A program made the position numbers and the translations under genes. Shown here piece by piece: positions 7,035-8,501 of a stretch of DNA of 8,501 bases; positions within the stretch are counted from its first letter, which is position 1; every line of letters begins with the position of its first letter. The notes under the pieces are model-generated. The model made no database searches, had not been told where the DNA came from, and saw only the letters and a list, made by a program, of their open reading frames with translations. The DNA comes from Promethearchaeota archaeon CR_4 (GTDB lineage: Archaea; Asgardarchaeota; Lokiarchaeia; Sigyniarchaeales; CR-4), in NCBI GenBank assembly GCA_001940655.1, contig MBAA01000119.1, positions 3,839 through 12,339 of the forward strand, given 5' to 3'.

Positions 7035-8492
7035 ATGGTCACCTCTATTAACCTCCCCCAAAACATTCGCCTCAGAGTAAGTGTGTCCTGCTCGCGGGAA
7101 ATTGACCTGTGCCCCGGTTGTGGGGCGAAAATTCCCGTTACCACGCCGGAAGGATTCACGGTCTGCTCCAAGTGTGGGTTAGAATATCCGGACTCGCAAC
7201 CTTACGTGTGTTCGGACGCCCTCGGCCGGGATAAGACCCTCCTCCAGTCCCACGCGAAACACTCGCGACACACCAGCACGATGATCGGCAGCAAAACCGA
7301 GCGGGAGCGGTTGGCGCCCCAACTCAAGTGGGCAGAGCGGGTGGGTCGGATGCACGAGCAAGAGGTCTTTCAAAGGGCCTATTTCGAGATACGGAAGGTC
7401 CTCACGGTTCTCGACCTGAACGAGCGGACGGCCTTGCTCGATGCGGCAATGGTAGGATTTGGGCAGGCGTACCGGCACGTTACCAAGGGTTCTCGCAACC
7501 GGAACGTCCACCTCCTCGCCCTCGTCACGGTGTACCGGGTCTTGCGCGCTGCTCGGGTGCCCGTCGTGCTGAAACGATACCTCACCGCGTGCCTCGACCG
7601 CGACCAACATGATGCCAAGCAATTCATGACCGTCCTCCGAGAGACCACCTTCGCCTTTCCACGGACGAACCCGGACGAGATGGTCTTGCACGAGATTTCC
7701 GCCATTGTCTCCCGGTTGGGACTTCCGAAACCCGTCCGTGATGCCGCTGCGGCCATTGCCAAACACCACGTGGGGCGCTTCCAAAGTCCGAAAACCGGGG
7801 TGAGGGCTGCCGCCATCGTCAGTGCTGGCGTGCTTGCCACGGGCACCCGCGCCCAATTTCCCCTCGTCTCCGTTGCGCGATCCGCGGGGATCGCTTCCTC
7901 CGCACTCATCCGGTGCGTCACCGCCGCGTGTGCGCTTTGCGGGCGTCCCATTACCAGCAGCATCATTTCTGTGGGCGACCTGCTGCGATCCCTGTTTGTC
8001 GGTCCCACTGGTACGTCCATGGCGAAACCAATCGCGTCCCGTACCGCCGAGGTAAAAACAAGGATAGTCGAAATTGGCCGCACCGCCAAATTACCTGAGG
8101 TCGTGGTCGAAGCGGCATTGAAAGTGACCGACCTTCATATTGATACCTTCCCCGACCGGGTTCTTTTCGCCCAAGTCGGCGCAATCCTCAGCACGGCAGT
8201 CATCGCCTCCGGTTCCCGGGCCAAGTGCCGACTCAAGGTTATTGCACGCTCTGCTGGCACGAATTACCCCACGATGGCCCACTACCTCAAAGTCGCGTGT
8301 GCACGCTTGGGGTTCCCGCTCGAGGGAAAGTTAGCTAGTTCACGTTTCTTCCTCCCCGAATTATTTCTCCGTGAAAAACCCCCGGATCACTACGAAGGGT
8401 CTTTGGGTCCCCCGCTGCGGGCGCTTGCCCACCCCAACTATATTAAAGGTATCGAAGGGCCCCCCACTATCCCAACACATCCCTCTCCGTAA
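7035..8492 (+). CDS. TFB-like transcription initiation factor with three cyclin repeats
   Basis: TFB binds the TATA-binding protein and the BRE element and recruits RNA polymerase. Residues 26-47 form the zinc ribbon (C26, C29, C44, C47; C-x2-C-x14-C-x2-C). Residues 71-103 correspond to the B-reader/linker: STMIG at 81-85 and LKWAERV at 97-103 match canonical TFB, but the rest of the B-reader is degraded. Cyclin-like repeats span about 109-205, 214-306 and 338-429; the third is extra. Repeats 2 and 3 align without gaps at offset 123, with 29 of 92 identities by hand, including ARSAG at 281-285 and 404-408. A Pro-rich tail follows from 430. Length is 485, against about 300 for ordinary TFB. 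I chose ATG 7035; TTG 7029 would add two residues, and an in-frame TAG at 7023 closes the frame upstream. It is GC-rich with its own TATA box. It is probably an accessory TFB paralogue of the host or a mobile element, not the housekeeping factor; this is inference. Confidence 0.88.
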   Translation: MVTSINLPQNIRLRVSVSCSREIDLCPGCGAKIPVTTPEGFTVCSKCGLEYPDSQPYVCSDALGRDKTLLQSHAKHSRHTSTMIGSKTERERLAPQLKWAERVGRMHEQEVFQRAYFEIRKVLTVLDLNERTALLDAAMVGFGQAYRHVTKGSRNRNVHLLALVTVYRVLRAARVPVVLKRYLTACLDRDQHDAKQFMTVLRETTFAFPRTNPDEMVLHEISAIVSRLGLPKPVRDAAAAIAKHHVGRFQSPKTGVRAAAIVSAGVLATGTRAQFPLVSVARSAGIASSALIRCVTAACALCGRPITSSIISVGDLLRSLFVGPTGTSMAKPIASRTAEVKTRIVEIGRTAKLPEVVVEAALKVTDLHIDTFPDRVLFAQVGAILSTAVIASGSRAKCRLKVIARSAGTNYPTMAHYLKVACARLGFPLEGKLASSRFFLPELFLREKPPDHYEGSLGPPLRALAHPNYIKGIEGPPTIPTHPSP

Positions 8493-8501
8493 TGATGTCC
8501 C

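Larger units (their letters stand above)
6689..7051 (+). pseudogene. Interrupted open frame, possible decayed gene
   Basis: From ATG 6689 one frame stays open to TAA 7049-7051 except for a single TAA at 6791-6793. The first part encodes 34 residues, hydrophilic and Trp/Arg/Gln-rich (starts MTRQQRKWRSSS). After the stop, 85 codons remain open and read like protein: DREKIIHPYLNEIPAQIRRG, then a Pro/Phe-rich turn region, then RASAALYRQVKAGGLIKKIG. That last stretch resembles the recognition helix and wing start of a winged helix. No ATG, GTG or TTG follows the internal stop in frame, so the second part cannot be an independent ordinary gene. The 3' end overlaps the TFB-like start by 17 bp and contains its TATA box. 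It could be a pseudogene, a sequencing error, or a chance open frame in fairly GC-rich DNA. I do not recognise the family. Confidence 0.35.

Noticed and set aside
7179..8089. Minus-strand frames of 225 and 236 residues and several plus-strand frames inside the TFB-like gene
   Set aside because: They overlap a gene with a clear zinc ribbon and cyclin repeats; their composition is what shadow frames of GC-rich coding DNA look like.
1..8501. CRISPR array, rRNA, riboswitch or origin of replication
   Set aside because: No regularly spaced identical repeats, no rRNA core motifs, no recognisable aptamer and no origin-box clusters were seen when reading both strands.

Overview
The window is probably archaeal. 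Its right-hand gene encodes a recognisable transcription factor B (TFB, the TFIIB homologue): zinc ribbon, degraded B-reader/linker, then cyclin-type repeats. Two divergent genes at the left each have a TATA-like element centred about 26 bp before the start codon, the spacing expected for archaeal leaderless transcripts. I cannot name the lineage.

Layout. (1) Positions 1-419, minus strand: 5' part of a gene leaving the left edge, with a winged-helix-like DNA-binding segment. (2) Positions 521-1951, plus strand, GC-rich: an unrecognised 476-residue protein with a proline-rich hinge, a four-cysteine cluster and a C-terminal coiled coil. It is divergent from gene 1, and the 101-bp gap holds both promoters. 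(3) Positions 1952-2132: convergent intergenic region with terminator-like T-tracts. (4) Positions 2133-6368, minus strand, AT-rich (about one third GC in sampled lines, against about 65% in neighbouring genes): a 1411-residue protein with 13 tetratricopeptide-type repeats in an exact 40-residue register, 9-10 HEAT repeats, a TraB/TIKI-type domain with two GxxH motifs, and an unknown helical C-terminal third. (5) Positions 6369-7034: 666 bases without an intact gene, holding short ambiguous frames, a frame interrupted by one TAA (6689-7051), a hairpin with a T-run and a strong TATA box. (6) Positions 7035-8492, plus strand, GC-rich: the TFB-like protein, with a third cyclin-like repeat where ordinary TFBs have two.

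The most unusual items are the three-cyclin TFB, whose repeats 2 and 3 align without gaps at an offset of 123 residues, and the TPR-HEAT-TraB giant, which looks like a foreign AT-rich insertion between GC-rich genes. Nothing in the sequence proves that the genes work together. The context (a divergent regulator pair, a non-standard general transcription factor, a repeat-scaffold protein of foreign composition and a decayed frame) suits an accessory region such as an integrated element or gene-exchange hotspot. No integrase, transposase, tRNA, CRISPR array or terminal repeats were found.
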